Part shown: piece after piece, positions 1-8,531 of the stretch
Position numbering within the stretch: the stretch's first letter is position 1
Layout of the letters: every line of letters begins with the position of its first letter
Notes under the pieces: model-generated
Database searches by the model: none
What the model was told of the DNA's origin: nothing
Seen by the model: the letters and a program-made list of their open reading frames with translations, nothing else
NCBI GenBank assembly: GCA_003347645.1
Contig: QDFX01000007.1
Location: forward strand, 1 to 64,000
DNA: 64,000 bases
Reading direction: 5' to 3'
Source of the DNA: Rhizobiaceae bacterium CPCC 101076
GTDB lineage: Bacteria > Pseudomonadota > Alphaproteobacteria > Rhizobiales > Methylopilaceae
Made by a program: the position numbers and the translations under genes

Positions 1-135
1 GAGGCCCAAGGCATGTGGTCCCGGCGGGTTAGACTCCCGTCACTAGGGTGTCCATCGGCCTCTCCCGTTCCGGCGGAACCGACCGCCCAGGGAGAGCGGG
101 CACCCGCCAGCGGAGGCTAGAAAGCTAAGCCTCCG
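1..135. other. Gene-free structured stretch, possible edge of an RNA gene
   Basis: No convincing reading frame is present. Several perfect or near-perfect hairpins follow one another: GAGGCC (1-6) pairs with GGCCTC (57-62); CTCTCCC (60-66) pairs with GGGAGAG (90-96), enclosing GGCGG/CCGCC (72-76 and 83-87); and CGGAGGC (111-117) pairs with GCCTCCG (129-135). Such a density of stems suggests a structured RNA on either strand, cut by the window edge. I compared it by eye with 6S, tmRNA, RNase P, SRP and 5S RNA and could not assign it. Confidence 0.3.
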
Positions 136-166
136 GGGGCCATGCGCAGCAAGCCAAGCACACCGC

Positions 167-278
167 GCGCGGGACGTCGCGAGAGCGTCTTCCCGAGGTG
201 AGCAAAACAATCGGTTTGGCCCTTCAAATCATCAGGCCAAACCGCCCCGGGAGAGGTCGATCTCCCGACGTCCCGCGC
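167..278. repeat. 112-nt nested palindrome (three-stem fold)
   Basis: A perfect 12-bp outer stem (GCGCGGGACGTC at 167-178 with GACGTCCCGCGC at 267-278) encloses a perfect 10-bp stem (CGGTTTGGCC at 212-221 with GGCCAAACCG at 235-244) and a 6-bp stem (GGGAGA at 250-255 with TCTCCC at 261-266). There is no T-run, so it is not a plain terminator. It may be a dispersed intergenic repeat or a structured RNA. No known family was recognised. Confidence 0.5.
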
Positions 279-371
279 AGCCCTCCATGAGGACGCGACG
301 AGGATTTTGGCCGCGAAGGAAGCGGGCCAGCGCGAAGACACTTCGAGCCACGGAGCGCTGACGCGTGTCGG

Positions 372-440
372 TGTCTCTCTCTCCCCGACGAGGGAGAGAG
401 CGGACTCGGGCGGGAACCGGCCGAGCCGAGTGAGGGGGGA
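372..440. repeat. Intergenic palindromic repeat, copy 1
   Basis: This unit has the plan CTCTCTCTCCCC, short spacer, GGGAGAGAG, CGGACTCG, then a second GC-rich palindrome ending in GAGTGAGGGGG. It has the same order of blocks as the two units at 494-641. Such short palindromic units are common between genes in Rhizobiales. The 279-371 stretch before it has open frames but no start signals or recognisable protein. Confidence 0.5.
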
Positions 441-493
441 CGCCGGAGGCGTTCCGAGGCACGGCACAGCCTGGCCGCCATGACGAAGGCGTT

Positions 494-641
494 CTCCCTC
501 CCCGGCAATGGGGAGGGCGGACTCGCGGCAGCGAGCCGGGTGGGGCCTCGGGCCTATCGGACCATGGAACACGCGGAGAGGTCCCTGCCCCCACCCCGGA
601 GCGCTTCGCGCTCTCGACCCTCCCCATTGCTGGGGAGGGAG
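494..641. repeat. Inverted pair of about 52-bp palindromic repeats
   Basis: The left unit (494-545) begins CTCCCTCCCCGGCAATGGGG. The right unit (588-641) is its inverted, slightly diverged copy, ending in CCCCATTGCTGGGGAGGGAG. The 42-bp spacer is unrelated. The whole could fold into a long stem. Positions 642-813 hold nothing I recognise apart from the approach to the riboswitch. Confidence 0.6.
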
Positions 642-813
642 ACCCATGCCCCTGCCGCCGGTCAGACCTTCGACCAAAGGCGTGCGACAAACCTTCCTCC
701 AATCCGCCCAACGTGTTACAACTGCGGCCGTACATCCAGGAGAAGCCGTTCGCGGCTACCGAAGGCGCAATCCCAAAAACGCTCAGGTCCCTGTTACTGG
801 TTGTATGAGGAAT

Positions 814-912
814 GATCTGGAGAGCGCCGCGCGGTTTTCCGCGAGGCCGCCGAAGGGGCAAGCGGGAGCACGGCGCTCCGTCCGCGAATCTCTCAGGCAA
901 AAGGACAGATCG
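814..912 (+). promoter_or_regulatory. Glycine riboswitch (single aptamer)
   Basis: The conserved glycine-aptamer blocks are all present and in order: GGAGAG near 819-824, CCGAAGGGGCAAG near 849-862, and AATCTCTCAGGCAAAAGGAC at 887-906. GATCT (814-818) and AGATC (908-912) can close the element. Only one aptamer is seen; the usual tandem partner is missing. No U-tract terminator follows, and the dadA Shine-Dalgarno (GGGAGAGAG) lies about 30 nt downstream, so control of translation is likelier than of transcription. It sits 41 nt upstream of dadA. Confidence 0.92.
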
Positions 913-952
913 GGGAGGAAGACCCTGACCATCCTTTTGGGAGAGAGACCCC

Positions 953-2209
953 ATGCGCGTATTCGTTCTCGGCGCCGGAGTGATCGGCACCACAGCCGCC
1001 TGGTACCTTCACAAAGCCGGCCATGACGTCACCGTCCTCGACCGCCAGGGCGGCGCCGGCCGCGAGACCTCGTTCGCCAATGGCGGCCAGATATCGGTGT
1101 CGCACGCCGAGCCGTGGGCCAATCCGTCCGCGCCGCTGAAAGTGCTGAAATGGCTCGGCCGGGCCGACGCCCCGCTGCTGTTCCACCCGCGCCTCGACTG
1201 GCGGCAATGGCGCTGGGGCCTCAACTTCCTGCTCGAATGCCTGCCGTCCAGGACGCGCCACAATATCGAGCAGATCGTCAAGCTCGGAACCTATTCCCGC
1301 GCCTCGCTGCAGGAACTCCGTCAGGAAGAGCAGATCCGCTACGACCACCTCGAAAAGGGCATCCTGCATTTCTACACGAGCCAGCTCGAATACGACGCCG
1401 CGCAGGCTCCGGCCGAGGTCATGCGCAAGTTCGGCTGCCAGCTCGACATGCTGACGACCGAACAGGTCATCGCCATCGAACCGGCGCTAGCCTCGGCGCG
1501 GGACAAGATCGTCGGCGGCTCGATGACCGAAGCCGACGAGAGTGGCGACGCCAACGCCTTCACCAAGGAGCTGGCCCGGCTCTGCGCGGTCAACGGCGTC
1601 GAGTTTCGCTACAACACCACGATCCTCGGCCTCGACCGTGACGGCGACAGGATCACCGGCGTCCGCGTCCGCCAGGAAGACGGCTCCTACGCCACGCTGA
1701 AGGCCGACGCCTATCTCGTCTGCCTCGGCGCATATTCGCCGATGCTGGTCGGCGAGCACGGGATCGACCTCGATATCTATCCGGCCAAGGGCTACTCCGT
1801 GACCATGCCGGTCAAGGACCCGTCGAAGGCACATTCGGTCAGCCTGACCGACGACGAGTACAAGCTCGTATTCTCGCGTCTCGGCGATCGCCTCCGCATT
1901 GCCGGCACCGCCGAGCTCAACGGCTACAATCTCGACCTCAACAAGGTCCGCTGCGACGCCATCGTGAAGCGCACGCAGGACCTGTTCCCCGGCGCGGGCG
2001 ATCCGGACCAGGCGACGTTCTGGACCGGCCTTCGTCCCGCCACGCCGTCGAACGTGCCGTATATCGGCAAGACGAAGGTGAAGAACCTGTTCCTCGACAC
2101 CGGCCACGGCACGCTCGGCTGGACCCACGCCTGCGGCTCCGCCCGCGCGATCGCCGACATCATCTCCGGCCGTAAGCCCGAGGTCGATTTCGCGTTCACA
2201 GGTGTCTGA
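953..2209 (+). CDS. dadA: D-amino acid dehydrogenase, DadA family (FAD)
   Basis: This 418-residue FAD enzyme is expected to oxidise D-amino acids, chiefly D-alanine, to 2-oxo acids at the inner membrane and pass electrons to the respiratory chain. The N-terminus has the Rossmann motif GAGVIG (7-12) with an acidic residue ending beta-2 (D30), then the family signature FANGGQIS (41-48). A C-terminal TGLRP...TGHGTLGW region closes the FAD site. Length matches E. coli DadA. The ATG at 953 is preceded by GGGAGAGAG. A glycine riboswitch lies directly upstream, so glycine level controls this gene. That makes glycine, or an amine that yields it, a possible substrate or signal. No racemase gene (dadX) is adjacent. 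Confidence 0.88.
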   Translation: MRVFVLGAGVIGTTAAWYLHKAGHDVTVLDRQGGAGRETSFANGGQISVSHAEPWANPSAPLKVLKWLGRADAPLLFHPRLDWRQWRWGLNFLLECLPSRTRHNIEQIVKLGTYSRASLQELRQEEQIRYDHLEKGILHFYTSQLEYDAAQAPAEVMRKFGCQLDMLTTEQVIAIEPALASARDKIVGGSMTEADESGDANAFTKELARLCAVNGVEFRYNTTILGLDRDGDRITGVRVRQEDGSYATLKADAYLVCLGAYSPMLVGEHGIDLDIYPAKGYSVTMPVKDPSKAHSVSLTDDEYKLVFSRLGDRLRIAGTAELNGYNLDLNKVRCDAIVKRTQDLFPGAGDPDQATFWTGLRPATPSNVPYIGKTKVKNLFLDTGHGTLGWTHACGSARAIADIISGRKPEVDFAFTGV

Positions 2210-2283
2210 TGGGGGGCGTCTGATTTGCCGCGCGGCGGGATGCGCCATTTATTTGGCGCGATGACGTGCTTAGAGGGACGGGC

Positions 2284-2880
2284 ATGAAAGTCCGTCCCTC
2301 CCTCGTCCTCGGCCCGGTCCTCTTCCTGGTGGGCCTCATTGCACTGGGAGCGGCCTTCGTCGCCTTCCGCCCGCAGGTGCCGACCGCGCAGAGCGTCGGC
2401 GCGTCGCTCGTCGGCGGTCCGTTCAAACTGATCGATCAGTCGGGGCAGGAATTCACCGACAGATCGGTCGCCGGAAAGCCGTTCCTGGTCTTCTTCGGCT
2501 TCACCCATTGCCCGGATGTCTGCCCGACCAAATTGTTCGAGATCTCGCAGGTCCTGAACGCGATGGGCGACAGAGCGAACGACCTTCAGGTCCTGTTCGT
2601 CACCGTCGATCCGGAGCGCGATACGCCGGACGTGATGGGCCGCTACGTCTCGAGCTTCAATTCGAAGATCAGAGGCCTGACCGGAGACCGTCCGTCGATC
2701 GACGCGATGATCAAGGCTTACCGGGCGTACTCGAAGAAGGTGCCGACCGAGGACGGCTCCTACACGATGGACCACACCTCGATCGTCTACATGATGGACA
2801 GGAACGGCCAGTTCGTCGCCCCGCTCAACCTCGACCGCGCGCCCGACGAGGTCGCGAAGGACCTGGAGCGGATCGTCTGA
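2284..2880 (+). CDS. SCO1/SenC-type copper chaperone
   Basis: This is a 198-residue thioredoxin-fold protein of the SCO1/SenC family, which delivers copper to the CuA centre of cytochrome c oxidase in the periplasm. An N-terminal membrane anchor spans about residues 8-27. The copper ligands are visible: CPDVC (C76 and C80) and the distal His in MDHTS (about H164). I chose the ATG at 2284 over the GTG at 2266 because AGAGGG lies 6 nt before it and the anchor then begins the protein. A small hairpin (GCGCCA 2242-2247 / TGGCGC 2254-2259) lies between it and dadA. Its 3' end overlaps the convergent glycosyltransferase gene by 56 bp. Confidence 0.88.
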   Translation: MKVRPSLVLGPVLFLVGLIALGAAFVAFRPQVPTAQSVGASLVGGPFKLIDQSGQEFTDRSVAGKPFLVFFGFTHCPDVCPTKLFEISQVLNAMGDRANDLQVLFVTVDPERDTPDVMGRYVSSFNSKIRGLTGDRPSIDAMIKAYRAYSKKVPTEDGSYTMDHTSIVYMMDRNGQFVAPLNLDRAPDEVAKDLERIV

Positions 2881-4756
2881 AGCCCGGGCCCGCGGCGCTC
2901 GCGGACGTCCGCGCGAGGCCGTGCTCGGTCTTCTCCCAGACGTGCGGCGCGCGGATCAGCCGCCACACCGCCCGCCACGCCGCCACCGAACTCATCAGCC
3001 AGTAGAGCGGCACCAGCGCGATCCAGCGCGCCTGGCCGGTCAGATTCCGCCGATCGGCGCCGATCGCCGCGATCGCCATCGCGGTCCCGAAGCCGAGCAC
3101 GAGATTCGTCCCGGTCAACGCCAATTCCAGCCAGCCGACCCAGTCGTCAAAAACCAGCCAGCCGCTGCTCAGCCCGTCCACGATTAGTCCGCCGACGAAG
3201 ATCGGCAGCATCAGCGCGCTGATCGGCACGCCGCCGATGAACGCATGGAAGACGAGCGCATTCCGCCAGCCAAGTTCGCGATGCAGGCGAACGGGCCGGC
3301 GCATATGCACGATCCAGGTCACCACATAGCCCATCAGCCAGCGCGTCCGCTGCCTCAGCCAGGCGCGATGCGTGTTCGGCGCCTCCTCCAGCGTCGACGA
3401 GGAGATCGTCGCGCAGCGATAGCCGAAGCGGGCGAGCCTGACGCCGAGATCTGCATCCTCGGTCAGGTTCCAGGCATCCCAGCCGCCGACGCGGTCGAGC
3501 ACTGCCGTCCGGAAATGGTTCGACGTCCCGCCGAGCGGAAACATCAAGCCGCATCGCGACAGTCCGGGCAGCAGGGCATCGAACAGCCCGGCATATTCGA
3601 GCGCGAAGACGCGGGTGATCCAGCTGTCCGCGCGGTTGTCGATGACCAGTCGCGCCTGCACGCAAGCGAGCTGTGGTCCGCCTCGCAGGAATGCCTGGAC
3701 CGCATCCCGCAACTGTCCTGGTTCCGGCCTATCCTCGGCATCGAAGACGCCAATAATCGCACCTCGCGCGGCCGCCAGTCCGAGATTGAGGGCACGCGGT
3801 TTGGTCCTCGGCGAGCCTTGCGGCACCACGATGGTTTCGAAATTCGACGGCGCATCAAGTACCGCAAGCGCCGCCCGGGTTTCGGCATCGCCATGCTCGA
3901 CCAGGAGCTTGATGTCGAGCTTGGCTTCCGGATAGTCGAGCGCCCGCAGCGCCCTGAGCAGGCCACCGAGGCAGCGGCTCTCTCGATAGAGAGGGATAAG
4001 CAGCGTGTAGATCGGCAGTTGATCGTCGGGAATGCGCTCCGATTTTGGCTCCTCCACCAGCGCGGTCAGCGCAACCAGACGCAGAGCGGTGATGGCGATG
4101 AACAACGCTGCAAATGCGAGGTCGAGCAGGAGAGGCTCATACGCCGCGGCGATCAGGGCGATGACCGAACATAGAACCAGGACTTGGGCACCGTAGCGGG
4201 CGGGAGCGCCGGATCCCGCGCTGAGATCGGGATCGATCGCCGCGGGTCCGCTCTGCACATAATCCGCCAGCGCAGCCCCAGCGACGTCGACGACGTAGCG
4301 CGTGAAAACCCTCGGAGCGCTCAGCAGGATGTTGGCCGACAGCCCAAATGATCGCGAGAAAGCAGCGAGTCTGGTGACCGACCTGGCCTTGGCGGCGACC
4401 AGAAGGCGGCCGTCCGGCAATCGCAGCATACCGCTCCGAAATGCCGATAATGCCTCTCGGGCGCTCAGTGACCCAGGGATGCCATCCACCCGCTCGGCCG
4501 TTCCAACATCAAGTTCGGCGGCAAGGCGGGAGACCAGCATCCGTTCATCGACGCGAGTACAGGCGAACAATGCATCGAGAGGCGGAACGCCCTGGGCCTT
4601 TGCGCAGTGCAGGGCCCGCATCACGACGGGCGTCGGGGCTAGTTCGGCCAGAAGAGCGATGTCTTCGGGTGTCGAAACGACCGCGGAATCCCGACCCGAT
4701 CGCGGCGACCGCAGCCGCGCACGCGTACCCGCATCAGTCCGCGCAGCCCCCGCCAT
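2825..4756 (-). CDS. Membrane glycosyltransferase, family 2 (cellulose-synthase-like)
   Basis: A 643-residue processive-type GT2 enzyme, probably making or extending an extracellular polysaccharide at the inner membrane. The N-terminal third (to about residue 190) looks like a soluble regulatory domain of the GspE-N/MshEN kind. Two membrane helices follow, then the GT-A domain with TLLIPLYRE, the DxD-like FDAEDRPEP, GGTSNHF, TEDADLG and the QRTRW motif, and then more helices. The ATG at 4756 is preferred; a TTG at 4807 would add 17 basic residues. The last 30 residues are basic and low-complexity because the gene reads antisense into the SCO1 gene. The substrate is unknown. Confidence 0.8.
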   Translation of the reverse strand: MAGAARTDAGTRARLRSPRSGRDSAVVSTPEDIALLAELAPTPVVMRALHCAKAQGVPPLDALFACTRVDERMLVSRLAAELDVGTAERVDGIPGSLSAREALSAFRSGMLRLPDGRLLVAAKARSVTRLAAFSRSFGLSANILLSAPRVFTRYVVDVAGAALADYVQSGPAAIDPDLSAGSGAPARYGAQVLVLCSVIALIAAAYEPLLLDLAFAALFIAITALRLVALTALVEEPKSERIPDDQLPIYTLLIPLYRESRCLGGLLRALRALDYPEAKLDIKLLVEHGDAETRAALAVLDAPSNFETIVVPQGSPRTKPRALNLGLAAARGAIIGVFDAEDRPEPGQLRDAVQAFLRGGPQLACVQARLVIDNRADSWITRVFALEYAGLFDALLPGLSRCGLMFPLGGTSNHFRTAVLDRVGGWDAWNLTEDADLGVRLARFGYRCATISSSTLEEAPNTHRAWLRQRTRWLMGYVVTWIVHMRRPVRLHRELGWRNALVFHAFIGGVPISALMLPIFVGGLIVDGLSSGWLVFDDWVGWLELALTGTNLVLGFGTAMAIAAIGADRRNLTGQARWIALVPLYWLMSSVAAWRAVWRLIRAPHVWEKTEHGLARTSASAAGPGFRRSAPGPSRPRRARGRG

Positions 4757-4831
4757 GCCGCGACCCCGAAATTTCCGGACCGCTCTCGCGGCCCGCCCCG
4801 CATCCAACTATAATGACACGCAAATCAAACC

Positions 4832-5698
4832 ATGCGAGTCCTTTGCTCGATGCGCTTACTGGTTGCGACCTGCGCCGTCGCCGTGACGCTTTCGTCCTGC
4901 CTGATGCCTCTTGGCCGAGCCGACGCTCAGCCCGCGGCGGGGCTTCCGCGCCTGCGGACCGCCGGCAGCGAGACCTCGGAGTCGGATCGCGCGCCAAAGA
5001 GACTCGTGCGGTTCCTGACGTCGGCGGACTATCCGCCGTTTCAGTATGTGGCTCCGGACGGCAACCCGGCGGGCTTCAACGTCGATCTCGCACGTGCCAT
5101 CTGCAGCGAGCTCGGCTTTTCCTGCACGATCCAGGCTCTACCCTGGAACGATCTTCTCGACGCGCTCCAGAATGGCCGGGCAGACGCGCTGATCGCCGGA
5201 ATGAAGCCAACCGAGGATTTACGTGGGAAGGCGGAACTGACGCGCCCCTATTTCCGTGCAGTTGCCCGGTTTACTGCCCAAAAGGCATCGCCGCTCAAGG
5301 ACACGACGCCCGAGGCCCTCACGGGCAAAAGCATAGCGGTCGTGGCCGGCACGGCGCACGAAGCTTTCCTCAAGGCCTTCTTCGCGAAATCCGATCTTCG
5401 CGGCTTCCCTGATGCCGAACTGGCGCGTGCTGCCCTGAAAGGCGGGCAGGTCGATGCGATGTTTGGCGACGGCGCGGCGCTGTCGCTCTGGTTGGGCGGT
5501 TCCGCGTCCGAGAATTGCTGCGCATTCACCGGCTCCGCCTATACCGAAAGCAGGTATTTCGGAGAAGGAATGACCATAGCCACCCGCAAGGGCGATCTTC
5601 GTCTTCGCAATCAGATCGACACGGCGCTCGATAATATCGAGACCAAAGGCGCCCTCTCCGACCTTTACCTTCGCTGGTTTCCGATCGGCATTTATTGA
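4832..5698 (+). CDS. Amino-acid-type (family 3) solute-binding lipoprotein
   Basis: This 288-residue protein has a signal sequence ending in a lipobox, LSSC (cysteine 23), so it should be a periplasm-facing lipoprotein. The mature part has the bacterial extracellular solute-binding family 3 fold: FLTSADYPPFQY, GFNVDLARAIC, a PW.D.L...ALQNGRADALIAGM block and a C-terminal IDTALDNIETKGALSDLYLRW. Such proteins bind polar amino acids for ABC import. No permease or ATPase gene is next to it, so it either works with a transporter encoded elsewhere or acts as a sensor. It is divergent from the glycosyltransferase gene with 75 bp between them. Confidence 0.82.
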   Translation: MRVLCSMRLLVATCAVAVTLSSCLMPLGRADAQPAAGLPRLRTAGSETSESDRAPKRLVRFLTSADYPPFQYVAPDGNPAGFNVDLARAICSELGFSCTIQALPWNDLLDALQNGRADALIAGMKPTEDLRGKAELTRPYFRAVARFTAQKASPLKDTTPEALTGKSIAVVAGTAHEAFLKAFFAKSDLRGFPDAELARAALKGGQVDAMFGDGAALSLWLGGSASENCCAFTGSAYTESRYFGEGMTIATRKGDLRLRNQIDTALDNIETKGALSDLYLRWFPIGIY

Positions 5699-5763
5699 GC
5701 GCGGGGTTTGACGGGCTGGATCGTCGCCCCTAGTTTCGCGCCGCTCCAGGAGATTTGTACGCG

Positions 5764-7434
5764 ATGACGGCCGTTTCCGGCATTCCAAGCCATGTGATCG
5801 AACTCGCCAAGGTGTCCACCGCCTGGCCGTTTGAGGAAGCTCGCAAGCTCGTGGCCCGCCTTGAGAAAAACGGCAGCGCCAAGGAAGTGCTGTTCGAGAC
5901 CGGATACGGCCCATCGGGCCTGCCGCATATCGGCACCTTCGGCGAGGTCGCACGCACGACCATGGTACGGCACGCCTTCCGCGTCATCACCGAGGACAAG
6001 GTGCCGACACGCCTCCTGTGCTTCTCGGACGACATGGACGGCCTCCGCAAGGTTCCCGACAACGTGCCAAACCGCGAGGTGATGGAGCACTATCTTGGCC
6101 TGCCGCTGAGCCGCGTGCCCGATCCCTTCGGCAGCCCCGAAGGCTCGTTCGGCGCCGCGAACAATGCGCGCCTGCGCGCCTTCCTCGACCAGTTCGGCTT
6201 CAGCTACGAATTCGCCAGCGCGACCGCCTATTACACGTCCGGCCGCTTCGACGAGACGCTGCTGAAGATGCTCGCGGCGTACGACCAGGTGATGGAGATC
6301 ATCCTGCCGACGCTCGGCCCGGAGCGCCGAGCGACTTATTCGCCGTTCCTGCCTGTCTGCCCGCGCACCGGCATCGTTCTGCAGGTGCCGATGATCGACC
6401 GCGACGTGGCCGCCGGCACGGTAACTTATATCGACCCAAAGACCGGTGAACGGATGACGACGCCTGTCACCGGCGGCCGCGTGAAATGCCAGTGGAAGGC
6501 CGATTGGGCGCTGCGCTGGGTGGCACTCGGCGTGGACTATGAGATGGCGGGCAAGGACCTGATCGACTCCGTCACGCTGTCGAGCAAGATCGCCCGCGCG
6601 CTTGGAGCGGAGCCGCCGGAAGGCTTCAACTACGAGCTCTTCCTCGACGAGGAGGGCCGGAAGATATCCAAATCACTGGGCAATGGCCTCACCATTGAGG
6701 ACTGGCTGCGCTATGCGTCGCCGGAAAGCCTGTCGCTGTTCATGTACCAAAGTCCGCGCTCGGCGAAGCGCCTGCACTTCGACGTCATCCCGAGGAACGT
6801 GGACGACTATCTGGCCTTTATCGAGAAGTTCCCGAACCAGGAACCGAAGGATCAGCTGCTCAATCCGGCTTGGCACATCCATAGCGGCAATCCGCCACCG
6901 GCCGAACGTATCGGTTTAGAAAACACTCAGCTCGCCTTCTCGATGCTGCTCAACATCGCTTCGGTCTCGAATGCCGAGACGGCCGAACAGATGTGGGGCT
7001 TCATCCGCCAGTACGCACCGGGCGTCGGTCCTGACACACATCCGCGTCTCGGCGCGCTCGTCGGCTACGCCGTCGCCTACTATCATGACTTCGTGAAGCC
7101 CCAGAAGGTCTTCGTAGCGCCGGACGAGACCGCACGAAAAGCCCTTCTCGCGCTCGACGACGCCCTGGCCGCCATGCCCGCGGACGCAACGTCCGATGTT
7201 ATCCAAGCCTCGGTCTATGAAGTCGGCCGGAGCTTCTACCCTGACACATCCGGCAAGGCGAAGTCGCCAGACGGCCGTCCCGGCGTCTCCCAGGCCTGGT
7301 TCGTCACGCTCTACAAGACGCTGATTGGACAGGAACGCGGACCGCGCTTCGGCTCGTTCGTGGCCGTTTATGGTATCGACGGCACACGCGGTCTGATCGC
7401 GAAGGCCTTGGCCAACGAACTCGCTGCGGCCTGA
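5764..7434 (+). CDS. lysK: Lysyl-tRNA synthetase, class I
   Basis: This 556-residue enzyme charges tRNA-Lys with lysine. It is the class I form typical of archaea and of many alphaproteobacteria, unrelated to the class II LysRS of E. coli. The Rossmann signatures are clear: [10 protein letters not shown] (HIGT at 55-58) and KISKS (300-304). ATG 5764 was chosen over TTG 5755 because AGGAGA (5748-5753) sits 10 nt before the former and only 1 nt before the latter. No class II lysS is visible in the window. Its stop lies 3 nt from the stop of the convergent repressor gene. Confidence 0.94.
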   Translation: MTAVSGIPSHVIELAKVSTAWPFEEARKLVARLEKNGSAKEVLFETGYGPSGLPHIGTFGEVARTTMVRHAFRVITEDKVPTRLLCFSDDMDGLRKVPDNVPNREVMEHYLGLPLSRVPDPFGSPEGSFGAANNARLRAFLDQFGFSYEFASATAYYTSGRFDETLLKMLAAYDQVMEIILPTLGPERRATYSPFLPVCPRTGIVLQVPMIDRDVAAGTVTYIDPKTGERMTTPVTGGRVKCQWKADWALRWVALGVDYEMAGKDLIDSVTLSSKIARALGAEPPEGFNYELFLDEEGRKISKSLGNGLTIEDWLRYASPESLSLFMYQSPRSAKRLHFDVIPRNVDDYLAFIEKFPNQEPKDQLLNPAWHIHSGNPPPAERIGLENTQLAFSMLLNIASVSNAETAEQMWGFIRQYAPGVGPDTHPRLGALVGYAVAYYHDFVKPQKVFVAPDETARKALLALDDALAAMPADATSDVIQASVYEVGRSFYPDTSGKAKSPDGRPGVSQAWFVTLYKTLIGQERGPRFGSFVAVYGIDGTRGLIAKALANELAAA

Positions 7435-7437
7435 ACC

Positions 7438-8067
7438 TTACTGGCTTGACCAGAGAATCCGCTGGATCCACGCGATGTCCTTCGTCGCGATCACCCGGTC
7501 CGGATGTTCGGAATTGAACGAGCGCAGCTCGACCGTCTTGGCGGTCTGCCGCTTCAGCTCCTTCGCGAGGATTTCGCCTTCCTTCGTCTTGACGACAACG
7601 CGGTCGCCTCGGCGCGGCTTGGCTGCCGGCGAGACCACGATGATGTCGCCGTTCCGATAGAGCGGCAGCATCGAATCGCCCGAAATCTCAAGGGCGTATG
7701 CCTGATCATCGTCGATATCGGGCAGGCTCACCTCTTCCCATCCGGAACCGACCGGGAAGCCGCCATCGGTGAAGAAACCGCCACCGCCCGCCTGTGCCAT
7801 ACCGATCAGCGGCACGGTGCGGTTCGCCCCCTTGCCGCGGCCGGCGACGATATCGAGGAAGCTTTCGAGCGAGCTGCCGGTTGCCGCAAGGATCTTCGAA
7901 ACCGATTCGGTCGACGGCCAGCGCGGACGTCCGTCGGCGGCGACGCGCTTGGAGCGATTGAACGTCGTAGGATCGAGACCTGCCCTCTTGGCGAGGCCTG
8001 ACGCGGACATGCCGTGAGCCTCCGCGAGACTATCGATCGCGGCCCAGATTCGGCTGTGCGTCAGCAT
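7438..8067 (-). CDS. XRE/S24 LexA-like self-cleaving transcriptional regulator
   Basis: A 209-residue repressor with an N-terminal helix-turn-helix (about residues 8-60) and a C-terminal S24 peptidase domain of the LexA/CI fold. The catalytic dyad is visible as S132 in GDSMLP and K160 in RVVVK, and a probable self-cleavage site is A93-G94 within AQAGGGG. Proteins of this build release their targets when cleaved after DNA damage, or act as phage-type C repressors. No prophage genes are nearby, so a chromosomal role is likelier. The ATG at 8067 is the only sensible start. It may act on the divergent DUF952-pyrD operon and on itself. Confidence 0.85.
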   Translation of the reverse strand: MLTHSRIWAAIDSLAEAHGMSASGLAKRAGLDPTTFNRSKRVAADGRPRWPSTESVSKILAATGSSLESFLDIVAGRGKGANRTVPLIGMAQAGGGGFFTDGGFPVGSGWEEVSLPDIDDDQAYALEISGDSMLPLYRNGDIIVVSPAAKPRRGDRVVVKTKEGEILAKELKRQTAKTVELRSFNSEHPDRVIATKDIAWIQRILWSSQ

Positions 8068-8096
8068 ATTGCCCTCAACGGGAAGGTTAGAAGAAT

Positions 8097-8122
8097 AGTA
8101 GGAATTAGTACCTCCGACTACT
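8097..8122. promoter_or_regulatory. Possible operator between S24 repressor and DUF952 gene
   Basis: AGTAG (8097-8101) and CTACT (8118-8122) form an inverted repeat centred about 40 nt upstream of the repressor ATG. A third related half, TTAGTA, lies at 8105-8110. The AT-rich patch stands out from the surrounding GC-rich DNA. It is a plausible autoregulatory site, inferred from position and symmetry only. It does not match the alphaproteobacterial LexA box GTTC-N7-GTTC. Confidence 0.3.
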
Positions 8123-8186
8123 TTTGTCCAGCGAACTTTGCAGCTTTCTTGATTGAAGCGGCCGGGGCTTCTAAAGCTCGGCCGGG

Positions 8187-8531
8187 ATGATCGAAACTAT
8201 CTATAAAATACTGCCCGCCGAGATGTGGGAGCAGGCCTGCCGGGAGGGTCTTTTCCGTGGCGCTCCGGTGGACATCGCGGATGGCTTCATCCACTTTTCG
8301 ACCGCCGAACAGGTGGCCGAAACCGCCGCGAGGCACTTCGCTGGACAGGCCGACCTGATCCTGCTTGCCGTCGACACCACGGCGCTCGATGCAGCACTGA
8401 AATGGGAACCGTCGCGAGGCGGCGCACTCTTTCCGCATCTTTACAACGACATGGATGTGTCGGCTGTCAGGTGGGCAAAACCCCTCCCCTGGAACGGCAC
8501 CCACCACGTTTTTCCGGAGCTTGGACAATGA
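8187..8531 (+). CDS. DUF952 family protein
   Basis: A 114-residue soluble protein of the DUF952 family, recognised from [18 protein letters not shown] and the C-terminal [13 protein letters not shown] block. The His-rich, conserved IHFST/HLY pattern suggests an active site, and the fold is distantly related to ADP-ribosyl-type glyoxylase-like barrels, but no activity is established. Its stop codon overlaps the pyrD start (ATGA at 8528-8531), so the two are translationally coupled. This pairing is usual in Rhizobiales. Confidence 0.82.
   Translation: MIETIYKILPAEMWEQACREGLFRGAPVDIADGFIHFSTAEQVAETAARHFAGQADLILLAVDTTALDAALKWEPSRGGALFPHLYNDMDVSAVRWAKPLPWNGTHHVFPELGQ

Noticed and set aside
117-1026. 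Overlapping long open frames on both strands in the left gene-free region
   Set aside because: Composition is Arg/Pro/Ser-rich with no recognisable domain. They run through palindromic repeats and the glycine riboswitch, and they lack ribosome-binding sites.
7438-8067. Prophage remnant suggested by the S24 repressor
   Set aside because: No integrase, structural, lysis or attachment-site features are nearby; the flanking genes are housekeeping.
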